This document shows, in pieces, positions 31,000 to 42,854 of a stretch of DNA of 64,000 nucleotides. Made by a program: the position numbers and the translations under genes. Every line of letters starts with the position of its first letter. Positions within the stretch are counted from its first letter, which is position 1. The stretch is from Blattamonas nauphoetae (lineage: Eukaryota; Preaxostyla; Oxymonadida), in the NCBI GenBank assembly GCA_033064195.1, contig JARBJD010000130.1:1-64000 (forward strand), written 5' to 3'. The notes beneath the pieces were generated by a model. That model had not been told where the DNA came from. It did not search any database and worked only from the letters and a program-made list of their open reading frames with translations.

Positions 31000-33850
31000 C
31001 AGGATGTGATCTGAATGCTCTGATCATGTTATGCACCAATTCAAGAGAAAGGTGGAGTCATTTTAAAACCATGAGAGGAAACTGGTTTTGAATGTTTGTA
31101 TTTGTCCTTTTGAATGATGTCAAAAATTCTGACCCATATCAATAGTTACTCTCACGAATCCCTGCACACCGCAGGATTTACAGGTAAGTAGGATTCTCAA
31201 ATTTTTTGCTTCATGCGTCTCACTGTTTAAACTGTTGTTTTGGTCCAAATCTCCATCATCTATTGATATGAATTGGACATAATCATAAACTAATGAATAA
31301 ACCCAAACTCAACTCATTCTCACCCAGTCGATCCACTTCCTCCGTCTCATACACCTGCTTCTCCATTTTATCCACTCCCCACTTCTCAGAAAAAAGCAAG
31401 AGAAATGAGAAGGAAGAAAAGTCAACGCAAACTAGGGCACCGGTCAAGGATGAGTCTGAACTTAACCAAAATACTCCTTCAGACCGGTTGTGAGGACTCT
31501 AAAGTGTGAATAATTGTCTGTGATGACAGTATGTCGAAAGGTGAGAAAAAAGTTGTCAGTGAAAAGGGACATACTCGGTGAAGTAATTAATGGTATTCCT
31601 TTATTCCCATTCAATTTTATTAGATGCGAAGTGAAAAACTCACGAAGTTCATCCGAAGAACAGGTGTGGTGTGAATCGTATGTGGACACGAAATTAGTTT
31701 ACACTTCGAACTCGGAGTCACAGCAATTCTTGCCGTACTGTTCGGGAAAAAAACAAAATGAAACTTTATTCTCAGAAAAAAATGTGATACGAGAAGAAAG
31801 AAAGTAACCAAGACCATACTGGTTCCTAAAATGAGGGCTAGCATCAGAAACAACTGTAATGTGTGTTTTTAAACTGTATGAATCAAGAGAATACAAATCA
31901 GACAAGCCTTCCTGCACAAAACGGTGGTCATCTGAAAGGATTGGAGAGATACAATTGTGATATGATTGTCTGAAACCAGAACATTCTCTAATGAAAAATG
32001 AATGAACTGAATTCCCTCTGCTTTCGGTTCCAGACGTAATTTAACAATATTATCGGCTCATTGGACCGAACCCCGATTGGAGCGGTGAATCACGATTTCT
32101 GATCTAAATCTTCGAATTTTACACTGAATTCAAAAATCCTCACACAATTCAAACACTTGGTCGACCATGAGAAATAAAAATGTTGAATTTATTCCCTTGT
32201 GAACGATACAAGATCAAAAGTTATGAAGAGGAAGATGAGAAAATGGAGGTGAAAAAGATGATAGTGATGTCTGAAAAGGTCGATATTCTGACCAAAGTGT
32301 CACAATTTTCATTTTTTTCGAAGATTGACCGTCCTCATCAGATTGTGTGAAAATGTCAGTGTTCGCTAAGAAAACCTCGAACAAAGGGCTCAAACTCATG
32401 GTCTGAACTTTTCAGTCCATCTTCTCTGCCAGTGGATGTTTCTTCACTAAATTGTCTTGGAATCACTTCTGACTTCCAATAAGCAACGATTGGTGCAAAA
32501 CCATCGAGTGACATTGAAAAGGGTGCAAAAAGAGAATATACTTGCTATACGAGAGAATCACAAACGTCAAGCGTCTTGTCTCTTGATAATGCCTTCACAA
32601 AAGCGTAGAAATGCATTAAACCGCCATTAATCGAGATTTTCCAAGAATTTGGTGGACATAGTCCAACTAAGAAAAGATGAAAGATTTAGCATAAAGACTC
32701 CTGCTATTCATTGAGCAAACAGCCTTGTACCTGAAAAGTGTCCATTTTCATAATTCATTTTGGTAATAGCTCAGCAACCAGTGAATCAATTGTCATGAGA
32801 AATTGATCAGACTCTTTTTTTGATGATCCAAATATTTTAGAAAAAAATCGGAAAACAACTATGGGTATCTGTAAAAAACAGTTGAAAAACCTTTATTTTC
32901 TCGAAAACACTCACAGAGGTTGAATTTTTCATCTTTTTTCATAAAAACAATCGTTTTTTAAGGTCTTAACGAATCAAATGAACTTTATTTGGTTGAAAAC
33001 AGATGTGTCGTTTTTCATGATGTTACGGATTGAATCAAAAACCAGTTGAAAACAAAGAGTGGACTCGTACAAATCAATAATGGAGGGTTATTTTTGCATT
33101 GGAGCCCGTTTGGGGGAATGAGAGATGGAACAAAGTTTTTATGGATTGATCGAGGATCACTTTGAACTATCAACAAAACATATGAATCGGACACGCGTTG
33201 ATTCACGACAAGTTGTTTTCAACCTAGTTTCCAATTTGATTTCAAGATTAGTCGGAAAATACAACGTTTTCAACCATGATCATTCATCCATCCATCTTTT
33301 CCTCGTCTGTCTTGTAATCACAGTATTCTTCACATGGTTTGATTCATTTTTGTTCATATCTTGTCTGGTACTCGAATATCACAGCTACATCAACGGGTTC
33401 GGATGAGGATGACGATGGTGAGATGGAGTGTTGAAAGAGGCGAACAGAAAGACATTACACATCAATGATAGGAGAGAAAGGAAGAAGGGCAAAGAAGTGA
33501 AGAAGAAATCGATAGAGAACACTGGAAAACAGAAGATAAAGAAGATAGACTGTTGGGCTGAAAAAAGATCCGCAATTATCATCGATAAAGAACACGAAAT
33601 ACAGTCAGAAGTCAAGAAGAAAGACAAACATGATGTATGGAGGAAATAGAACGGTTGACAATGGATATAGAACGCATTCAGAGTGAGTAAGATTCGAGAT
33701 TCAAGATTATGACCGATAGAGCCAAAAAAATGCAGAATCGGGTGTTACATGAAGGAGATTGCATGCGACTCATGGAACACGTCAGTCACACTTAAGTGCA
33801 TTCGGTTTTCAGGAATAACAATACTCGCAAGCATCGCCAACACTCCTCAC
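31000..33850. other. Region without recognised features
   Basis: Several short charged frames (for example 31514-31807 plus and 33428-33649 plus, rich in Lys and Glu) but no domain, no introns I can support and no terminal repeats. Probably decayed element DNA. Confidence 0.4.
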
Positions 33851-33854
33851 GCCC

Positions 33855-34870
33855 GCCAGCAACTCCCCGGGTCGCTTGCTCGCCCGCATCTCCCCGCTTG
33901 TCTTGCTCGCCTGCATCTCCCGGCTTGTCTTGCTCGCCCGCATCTCCCCGCTTGACTTGCTCGCTCACATCTCCCCGCTTGACTTGCTCGCCCGCATCTC
34001 CCCGCTTGTCTTGCTCGCCTGCATCTCCCGGCTTGTCTTGCTCGCCCGCATCTCCCCGCTTGACTTGCTCGCTCGCATCTCCCCGCTTGACTTGCTCGCC
34101 CGCATCTCCCCGCTTGTCTGGCTCGCCCGCATCTCCCCGCTTGTCTTGCTCGCCCGCATCTCCCCGCTTGTCTGGCTCGCCCGCATCTCCCCGCTTGACT
34201 TGCTCGCTCGCATCTCCCCGCTTGTCTTGCTCGCCCGCATCTCCCCGCTTGACTTGCTCGCCCGCATCTCCCCGCTTGTCGTGCTCGCCCGCATCTCCCC
34301 GCTTGTCGTGCTCGCCCGCATCTCCCCGCTTGTCGTGCTCGCCCGCATCTCCCCGCTTGTCATGCTCGCCCGCATCTCCCCGCTTGTCTGGCTCGCTCGC
34401 ATCTCCCCGCTTGTCGTGCTCGCCCGCATCTCCCCGCTTGTCTGGCTCGCTCGCATCTCCCCGCTTGACTTGCTCGCTCGCATCTCCCCGCTTGACTTGC
34501 TCGCTCGCATCTCCCCGCTTGTCGTGCTCGCCCGCATCTCCCCGCTTGTCTTGCTCGCCCGCATCTCCCCGCTTGACTTGCTCGCTCGCATCTCCCCGCT
34601 TGACTTGCTCGCTCGCAACTCCCCGCTTGACTTGCTCGCTCGCATCTCCCCGCTTGTCGTGCTCGCCTGCATCTCCCGGCTTGTCTTGCTCGCCCGCATC
34701 TCCCCGCTTGTCTTGCTCGCTTGCATCTCCCGGCTTGTCTTGCTCGCCCGCATCTCCCCGCTTGACTTGCTCGCTCGCATCTCCCCGCTTGACTTGCTCG
34801 CCCGCATCTCCCCGCTTGTCGTGCTCGTCCGTCTCTCCCCGCTTGACTTGCTCGACCGCATCTCCTCACA
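33855..34870 (+). repeat. GC-rich minisatellite, 27-bp unit, about 37 copies
   Basis: Units read CTCGCCCGCATCTCCCCGCT then TGTCTTG, with TGACTTG, TGTCGTG and CTCGCTCGC variants. Because 27 is divisible by three, all frames stay open (SPRLSCSPA, ARISPLVLL and the minus-strand SGEMRASK), so long frames here are repeat artefacts. The variants are interspersed in patterned blocks, for example the motif with TGCATCTCCCGGCTTG, which suggests unequal exchange of multi-unit blocks. Confidence 0.92.
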
Positions 34871-34904
34871 TTTCACTTTCGTTTGCTTCTTTTGCATGCT
34901 CCAT

Positions 34905-35060
34905 TTCGCCAACATCCCTCCCCTCCTCTCTTCCGCCCACATCCCTCCACTCATCTCTTCCACCCACATCCCTCCACTCATCTCTTCCGCCCACATCCCT
35001 CCACTCATCTCTTCCGCCCACATCCCTCCCCTCATCTCTTCCGCCCACATCCTTCTTCAC
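34905..35060 (+). repeat. Second short tandem array, about 28-bp unit
   Basis: About five units of CCACATCCCTCCACTCATCT followed by CTTCCGCC. Directly follows the 27-bp array but with an unrelated unit. Confidence 0.8.
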
Positions 35061-38000
35061 TCTTGCCCATATCTCCTTCATCTCCACTCACGCCAGCATC
35101 TCATCATCTCCCGACTTCGCCCGCAGTACAACTGTCCCTCCACTCACACACATTTCCCCATTCCCTTCGGTAGACTGCATCCCATCGACTCCCTCCAGCT
35201 TCAGGATGCCCGCCCTCACTTTCATCCGACTGTACGTTTTAAATCTATGGAAAAGGAATCAAATAAAAAAAAGACCATGTGTAGACGACGGAAGAGGATG
35301 AACAAAGAGTGGTTCGTGAAGAAGAAAAACAAACTGACAGATTCTCTCTCCACTCGCAAACCAAGCGCCTGGATGATCACTGGGAGAACCGCAGAAGGAG
35401 GAAGCGGAACAAATGAGGAAGAAGCAGGTTCAGGCGTTTGGGTTGGACTGAGGGGAGACACTTACTGAGAAGAAGGATCGAGAGAAGGACAATTGGTAGA
35501 GACAACTGGAAGGGGAGCACTCAAATCGTGAATCAAGAGATGAACACCAAAACGAACAGGCATCACTATTGAAGCAAGAGGAAGACAGTGGAGACGACAA
35601 AGCAGGAAGCAAGACAGTGTGAGATGATCAAAGAAAAAGAAAGTTGAGGAAGAACGATGATGGAAGATGGGAGACGAGGAAGGATGAAGAGGGACGAGGC
35701 AGAACGAAGGTGCTATGAACCCAACAAGTGAATAGTCTGCACTCTCTTTCTCCCTTCCCTTGGTCTGATTGCTTTGTCTTCTACTCATCGATTCATTCTC
35801 ATTCCGTTCATTCGCTTGGTGATCTTCTCGCACTCTCCCTTTCGACGGATTCTGTCTTCATCTGCATTTCTATCACATCATCGTTTATATTCTGTTTTTG
35901 GAAACGCTTCATCTTGTCAAAAGCTCGTTTGGATCTCAGGAGAGAGAAGGAGAAGTGAGTAAGTCAGGTTTCAGGAAATCAACCTAATTCTCGTTTCACA
36001 CGTAAATTTCTCAAACCTCACTTTCAAACGAAACAAAGACCATTTAATGACTATTCTCGAAGCCCAAACGAGGGTTAAGCGACGATAGAAGCGTCGAATG
36101 TGAAAGAAGAATTCCAAAAGCGAAAGATGATCCTATGCCCTTATGTCTCAGCAAAAACAACAGCTGAACTGCCGAGCTGGAAAAAGCAGAAGATGATGAC
36201 ACGATTTCGAGTAACTTTGCCCATCTCCATGGAGTGATCTTCAAAGTGGGCAAAGTGAGCAATGAAGAGAAGAGGAATCGACATAAATCATCGAGTACGT
36301 CGATTGTTGAGTGAATTCACAACAAGGGAGACGATGAGGACTTCACATTTATTCTGGAAATTCTGATGAGAGATGAAGAAGAGAAGAGGAGGAAAGATGA
36401 TGAAGAGAGGAGTTTTCCAGGAAGGACGAGATAAGAAATGATGAGAAAAGTGTGGAAGAGAACAAGGAAATACGATAATAGAAAAGATGGATGAATGATG
36501 CATCAGATCGTCCCTCCTCAAACTCGATCATGTCAGGAAGAGTCCACATCCTGCCATTTGTTCACTATGATGGATATACTCTCATATGCTGGGCTCTTCA
36601 AGCCAATGATTGCTTCTTCTAGTTGTTAAATCTCTTCTCATCTTCACATCAGACAACGTGCAAAAAAGAAATATCGAGTCGACAGATTTGTCTCCATTCC
36701 TGACCATTGTTTGATGTGGGCAAAAGGATTGTTGCGTCTGAGTTTTATCGAAATTTGTCGGATGGTTCGGTCTGAAATGGAGTTCATCAGGATGGGGAGT
36801 TGTTCCAAATTCTGATCTAGAAGAGAGAAAAGAGTTGATATTCGACTGATATCTCAAAAATCACACCTTTTCAGCGGAATTCAGCGACTTGGAATCACCG
36901 TTCAAAGATAAGTGAGTTTGATCGCGTGGAGTTTAGGTTGGTGCGGTGCCTTCCGTCAATACGGTCGGATGTCGATGAATAAAACACCAATTCAAGATCT
37001 TGGACATGAAGAGACGAGAGAGTAATAATTTTGAATAAATGTGGATCATAAGTTCAAGAGAGGAAGTCATGATGAAGAACATATCGTAAAAAAGAATGAT
37101 TAAAAACAAAAAGGAGACAGAAATCAGTACAGACATGCTTCCTTGTTGTACCACGATCGGGTGAAGCAGGTTGTTCGCACATTCTCCATCTGACAAAGAA
37201 ATGAGAGCGGAAACGATAGAGGACATACCGTTGCAGGAAGACTTTCAAATTCGACAAAAAAGTCAGAAAAAGGTCGAAGTCACCATCTAGAGTGGCTCGG
37301 AAGTAGTAGAGGAAATGAATCGCTGTTGGATTCGAGTTTGAACATTTTTCCCCATAATTGTGAATTCGGATCTCCCCAGGCTTCCTGCCTGATTTTGGCC
37401 TAAAATCATCCAAAATGGACTTCTAAAACACTGGAGATATCATCCAACAATCCTCATTCATTTTGGAGTCATCAAAAAAAACCACACTGATGATTGGTTG
37501 CGGAGATGTGACGTCGAAAAGTTAACAGTTGGTTTGTGTGTTTTTGCTGGATGAGGCTACAGGGCCTAAATATGTGTCTTTAGCTCCAAAATTTTGTCTG
37601 AATTATTTGCTCACCAAATCAACATTTCTCAGAAAAAATCTCACTGTATGGCGGTTTAATGAATTTCGGCGCTTTTGTGACAGCATTTTGAATTCCTTTT
37701 AGGAGTCGAGAGAACGATCAGCCCAAGAGATGACTTTGAAGATGATTAATTGGACAAGCACCTTATATTCATACAGGAGTTTTCTCTCATTGGTTTCGTC
37801 CATCTTCTGCCATTCTCTCCAATGTGGACATCTTGGACGTGTCTGGATCGATCTATTTCTTGATCGTCCTCCCCATCACCATTCCTTCTCACAATCACTG
37901 TTCTTTCAGAGTCCATGATATCGATTGTTGGATACACACCTCCAGCTATCCTCTTTACTGTCTGAATTATTCTCATTTTCAGCTCTGTTGATTACATATT

Positions 38001-39640
38001 CGTGAAAATCTGTTCGACTCTCATCAAACTTCTCCACTCGCTCTCAACGACGTCAGAATGATTTGATAGATGCGAGTCTCATAATATCAGTTTACTTTTC
38101 CACTGTTTTTACACTCTTCGAACCATCCCTCTCTTCTTTTGTCTGAATCATGGACCTTAATCAGTCTCTTTTCTGAGATGGACTGACTCAAAATGATGTC
38201 GAAAACTCACTAAATCAGTTTGCATCAATATTGTTTGTACATTCAGATTCTTTGATGAGCTCATTCACATTCTTTCTCTGATCTTCTCAACAATTTCGCT
38301 CGACTCGACAGTCTCATTCAGAGCATAAAATTCTGATTTGACAAGCGGATAGAAGTGATCAAGTATCGAGACTCTAGGACTGCTGGAGGACGATGCGTTG
38401 GATTTTGTTCTGTCGTTCGGTGTATATGATAATTTGGGTGATGAAGTGGATTGGAGGGCGAGAGCGACAGAGGGAGGATGAGAAGAGAGTGGAGTATGAC
38501 AAAAGTGATGGAAAGAAGTGAGTGGAGTGTGAGATGAGGGTGTGAGGACAGACGACAGATATCTTGTCCCATTTGGTAATTCATCATGGTCTTTATTTTT
38601 TACATCATTTAAAAGTTCGAAGACCAGCATTCAAAACCAATCTCATCTCAAGATTGAGAAATGAATCGACTTTTCTCTCGAAGGGGTGTATGATTTGACT
38701 GAATCAGTCAGCGAGGTGAGGTACTTCGTTCTAATGGATTTGGAAAGGTGTCACTTCTGTCCAGGATTGGATGAGGTCTATCGGGCGATCCATTTATTAG
38801 ATGCAACACATTCTGTGGTGTTTTCATTTCGATTCATTGAATCGTGTGATGGTGATTGAATCGTTTTGACACATTTCACCAAAACACCTTTGATCTGTCC
38901 CTTTGAAAAAACCTTAAGTACCAAGAACCAAGAACCAATTACCTCACTGACTGAGAGTATTTTCGAGATCTTCGATCATATCCGTCGTGTGACGCTAAAA
39001 AGGACGTAAAAGTGCGAGAAAACCAGTTTGTTGACGAATAACGAGTTTCAGAGACTCTGTCCTTTTTATTCCTAATTAAGAGTTTGTTGGACGTTCGGCC
39101 CAAGAAAAGACAGAGAAGAGGATAAATCGCAGCCGCCCCTTACAATCACACTCTCACTTTCTCTTAATTATATACCTGTCTGACTTGACATGACGGACCT
39201 ATTTTTTCGAAAAAGCGTTGACTGCCATGACATTGGACTTTTTGTTTGTGGGTTCCAGATCTTTTCTCATTTCTTTGACTAAGTCGATAATGAGGCCAAT
39301 TCGAAAGTAAACCGACAGTTCTGTAACAATCATCCACTTGAATGAGGGAATTGTCGGACTTTCCTGCCTCCTAACGTTCTTCAATATCATTGTATTGGAA
39401 TCATGGGATGATCCTAATTTCCCACCTGATCAGATCGTTTTTGTGTCTCCCTCGGAAGATATCGATTCTCCGTTGTGAATCAGTTACATTGGAATTCGAA
39501 CGAATCCCATTCTCTTCCTAAAATTTCCGATCGATCGAACAATGGCAATCCGTCCCACTCCACAACTCAGTTTGACACCGAATCAGACAGTATCTCAATC
39601 GATATCTGAATGGTTCAGTTTGCTATTCTTCATCCCCTCT
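35061..39640. other. Long region without recognised genes
   Basis: Only short frames. The clearest is minus 38265-38630 (121 residues), with a Ser/Thr/Pro-rich middle and the ending SILDHFYPLVKSEFYALNET, similar in style to the decayed gene of the second hAT-like element; homology unproven. No repeats at ends detected. Confidence 0.35.
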
Positions 39641-39647
39641 CATTCCC

Positions 39648-40158
39648 TTGATAGAAATCCCTGGGTTGGATAAATTTGAGTTTTGTTGTTCAAACCCGAA
39701 GAAAAGTTGTGCCAACGTTTTCGACTATGTCAAGATTCGCCACACTGTATCGAAAGGAGAATTTGATGGAAATCGAGGGTATCATCTCTGCTGCCACGAA
39801 CATCATCGATGTGGACGATGCACATACATACAACGACCACACAATTACAAGACCAATCACGAACACGTGAATCCTTCCACTCAAAAACAGCCAACACTAG
39901 ATGGACGCGATACGCGCGAATCTAGTGTTGGCTGTTTTTGAACGAGTTCTGTTTCATTTTTCAGCAAAATTCAGCATTTCGTCCTCAGCCATTGCATCTC
40001 CAGAATTCAAATCACTGCTACACATTGTTCGACAGGCTGGTGAACAAAAAGACAACAAAGCCAAGGCGGATCAAGTCGCAACACTAAATCGAGCTAACAT
40101 TTCGAAGAGGATTGGGAAACTCGGTACCGATCTGTATCTGGAGGGTCTTCAGCAGTAG
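39648..40158 (+). pseudogene. Possible hAT transposase N-terminal remnant
   Basis: Plus frames give a Cys/His-rich part (CCHEHHRCGRC, about 39785-39825) that might be a finger, then FHFSAKFSISSSAIASPEFK followed by LLHIVRQ. The latter resembles the hAT segment before the catalytic core (small residue, then PxF). A perfect hairpin at 39882-39940 separates the two frames. The remnant ends in a stop at 40156. Weak identification. Confidence 0.3.
39882..39940. repeat. Perfect 21-bp inverted repeat hairpin
   Basis: CAAAAACAGCCAACACTAGAT and its exact inverse enclose a 17-base loop with CGCG words. A stem this perfect in otherwise decayed DNA is notable. Confidence 0.85.
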
Positions 40159-40539
40159 TATAGAAGACGAAAGTAGAACCACGTTGGCAAAGACACCACT
40201 TCCATTGCTTTTTCTCCATGCCGATTGACCATTCAGAAAATACCTGAAGTAAAAGTCATTTTCATTTCAGATAGTTGTCAATCTTAGAGAAATATTCTCT
40301 TCCAGAGTTCAGTTACTTCATACTTTCAAGTTGATACAAAATTTCACAAATTTTCAAAAATGCAAAAACCTTGATTTTGGCGGAAGCTGGTGTATTTTTT
40401 CAAGGTTCCGAAGGTTGCGACCCTTCTCATCGGTCCGTTTTAGACCGGCATCGGAACTCATTTTTATCGATTTGAATTCCGGAGACGTACGTTGGTCTTG
40501 CCAAGGACCTAGACCATGCCAAAGGGCAGTGATTTGTGA

Positions 40540-40640
40540 AATTAAATGCTTCCGCCAGGAATTGAACTTGGGACCTTCAGCTTTGTAGTCGTAGTGCGTG
40601 CACTCACTACTACCACTAAACTATCCGGTCTTGAAAATAT
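40540..40640 (-). other. tRNA-like sequence with pol III boxes
   Basis: On the minus strand, A box TAGTTTAGTGG and B box GTTCAATTC match consensus, with a GTAGTG/CACTAC stem between them. The T stem has a mismatch and the acceptor ends do not pair well. Probably a tRNA pseudogene or tRNA-derived repeat. Confidence 0.45.
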
Positions 40641-40709
40641 CCCGAAAAATCAGAAGCCTTGTTCCCGAAAAAGTACTATATAGCAGAATTAAAATTTGAA
40701 AACTTTGTC

Positions 40710-40930
40710 AATAAATTCAATATATAGCAAAATTACTCCCGTGAAAAAGTCGTGCTTTTTTAACGAGGGTAAAAAAAGTGACCAAAAAAATCAATATATA
40801 GTAGATTTGAATATTTGAAAATGTGACGAAAAAAACAATATATAGTAAAAGTCGCTCCCGTGAAAAAGTCGTGCTTTTTAACGAGGGTAGAAAGGTGGAC
40901 AAAAAAAGGAATATATAGCAGATTTGAAAA
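40710..40930 (+). repeat. Two direct copies of an AT-rich repeat
   Basis: CCCGTGAAAAAGTCGTGCTT plus TTTAACGAGGGTA occurs near 40738 and 40857, each followed by TATATAG words. Repeat length about 118 bp. No gene. Confidence 0.7.
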
Positions 40931-40973
40931 TTCGAGGTACAAGGCATTGGAAAAATCTGGCATTTCCAGGACC

Positions 40974-41053
40974 TCCTAGCACAGTAGGTAGAGCGGGAGG
41001 TCTAAAGGTACACTCGGCCTTTGAGCCGTGGGATCGAATCCCGCCATCGGCAA
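40974..41053 (+). other. tRNA-like sequence with pol III boxes
   Basis: A box TAGCACAGTAGG and B box GATCGAATC match consensus, and GTGGG/CCCGC can form a T stem. The acceptor strands do not pair. tRNA pseudogene or tRNA-derived repeat. Confidence 0.45.
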
Positions 41054-41136
41054 AACTTTCGGCAAAATTTCAAAACGTACAGAACAAAAATTTAAAAATT
41101 CAAAATTCAAAAATTCAAAATTTCCAAAAAAGTTGA

Positions 41137-41405
41137 AGTATGAAACCTCGACGTAATTTCCCTTGATACTCAGGCAAAATGATGCCCTCGTGACTGATGC
41201 GTTGAACGAATTGAAGGTTGAATTGGAGACGGTGGATTTCTAGGAATCCGCCCCGGGGTTCATGTTGGCTTCAGATTCTTTACCAAGAATTTGACCGTAA
41301 ATCATGCCCACCCAAGACTTAACCCTGCAAGGAATTCGCCAGCAGCAGTCATTGAGTAGGATCATGATAGATTGATCCCCAAAGGAGTATCGGGTTGTCC
41401 TACGG
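41137..41405 (-). mobile_element. Isolated Polinton fragment outside the P2 left end
   Basis: Closely similar and in the same orientation to 42045-42330 inside P2, but located about 170 bp outside the P2 terminal repeat and separated from it by short GAATGAAT-type repeats. It is either a remnant of a separate Polinton copy or a duplicated terminal piece. Confidence 0.7.
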
Positions 41406-41575
41406 TAAAATCAAACAAAAACTTGATAAAGGAAATGATGAATGATTGAACGATGAAGGCTTGAATGATGAATGAATAGAATGAATGAATGAATGATGAA
41501 GCCGAAAGGAGGCACTGCAAAATAGAAGGAAACAAAAAAGAAAGAAGCAAGATGAAAGCTGGCACAACAAGGAAG

Positions 41576-41942
41576 AATCAAGGAACAAGAAAGAAAAAGT
41601 TCCAACACCTCATTTCACATTTCATTTATGTTTTTTTTTTGATTTTTTAATTTGTATAAAATGACAACAGTGAATACTACATACGAACGACGACGAACAG
41701 AAGCCAAGCAAGCTTTGATTCAGTCAATGATAGAAGAGAACTGTGAACTTGTCTCTGAGTATGTCAGACATAATATCCCAGTCATCTATGTCCATGAAGG
41801 TGTTGAATGGAGAATAAAACCAAAGTTGTGGAATCAAGGAAACAGACCACACATGTCACAACGTCGACACTACACTCAATCGTTTGTGGAGAATGAACTG
41901 AAGAAGTACAACTGTGAGCTCGTTGGTGAGTACAAGCAGGTT
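41576..41942 (+). repeat. P2 left terminal inverted repeat
   Basis: Inverted copy of 58283-58659, over 95% alike by eye. Includes the T-rich box, TATAAAATG motif and the first half of the small two-repeat gene (ATG at 41661), which leaves the repeat at its inner edge and so is a partial copy. Confidence 0.88.
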
Positions 41943-42005
41943 CCTGTTCCTTCAGAGAAGAATTTGATGTGTTTTTGGTGTTCACAAAATTAACGCTGAT
42001 TTTTT

Positions 42006-42330
42006 TTATTTGATTTTTTTATTTTGCATATGAAGAGTGGGTCCAGTTAGTGCAAGTGTGAGACCTCGACGTAACGTTCCAAGATACTCAGGCAAAATGG
42101 TGCCCTCGTGACTGATGCGCAGAACGAATTGAAGGTTGGATTGGAGACGGATGATCGAAAGATTGTCCCCGGGGTTCATGTTGGCTTCAGATTCTTTACC
42201 AAGAATTTGACCGTAAATCATGCCCACCCAAGACTTATCCCTTCAAGGAATTCGCTATTCTCTGTGAGAGCGTAGCAGTCATTGAGAAGGATTGAGATAG
42301 ATCGTCCCCAAAGGGGTATCGGGGTGTCCA
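42006..42330 (-). pseudogene. Unrecognised Polinton gene remnant
   Basis: The frame reads WVGMIYGQILGKESEANMNP, then SIIRLQSNLQFVLRISHEGT and LGTLRRGLTLALTGPT. Duplicated outside the element at 41137-41405. Its upstream part is not recognisable. Looks broken. Possibly a virion protein from its place among structural genes. Confidence 0.5.
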
Positions 42331-42419
42331 TAGGAAACTCACACGAACATGAATAGGAACTACTCAACGGTTATTTTTGTTTTTGTGAAGAATGTCAATA
42401 CAAAAATAGAATTCACCGA

Positions 42420-42809
42420 TCAATACTCCAACATGAGATCAACCAGAAATTTATAATACTCCTTGATTATTTTTCCATTGATTGTCTCCGATGTCTCCAT
42501 GTCAATTGATTCACCAGAACTGTCTTTGAACCAGATCTTCACAATAGACTGTCGAGTACTTAATTCCCACTTCTTTCGCTTCGCAATCTGTTCGTTACAG
42601 AAAGCAACATATGAATCATTGTGTGCATCAGTCTGGATCCAATCAGCGTGAATGGTGTAATTCTGAGGAATATCCTTGGAGATGATTGTTGATGTACTGC
42701 CAATCTCTTCTTTCACATGGATGAGTTTGCAGTTAGGAAAGTAGATGTATTTTTGTTTTCGGGAATTGAGCAGTGTGAGAATTCTGAATTGAGAAGTATC
42801 GTTTAACCA
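42420..42809 (-). pseudogene. Unrecognised small Polinton gene
   Basis: About 130 codons with a T-rich box upstream near 42820. A clear segment reads VAFCNEQIAKRKKWELSTRQ. No domain recognised. Sits between two other structural-type genes. Looks broken, about one break. Confidence 0.45.
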
Positions 42810-42854
42810 TCGTTCTTTTTAGCAAAAAATAAAAAATCTAAAACTGTTTTATCA

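Noticed and set aside
33855-34870. CRISPR-like array
   Set aside because: Units are contiguous with no spacers, and the genome is eukaryotic with spliced genes.
33796-35468. Reading frames of over 500 codons on the plus strand and 361 on the minus strand
   Set aside because: They are produced by a 27-bp tandem repeat that is open in every frame; no unique conserved sequence.
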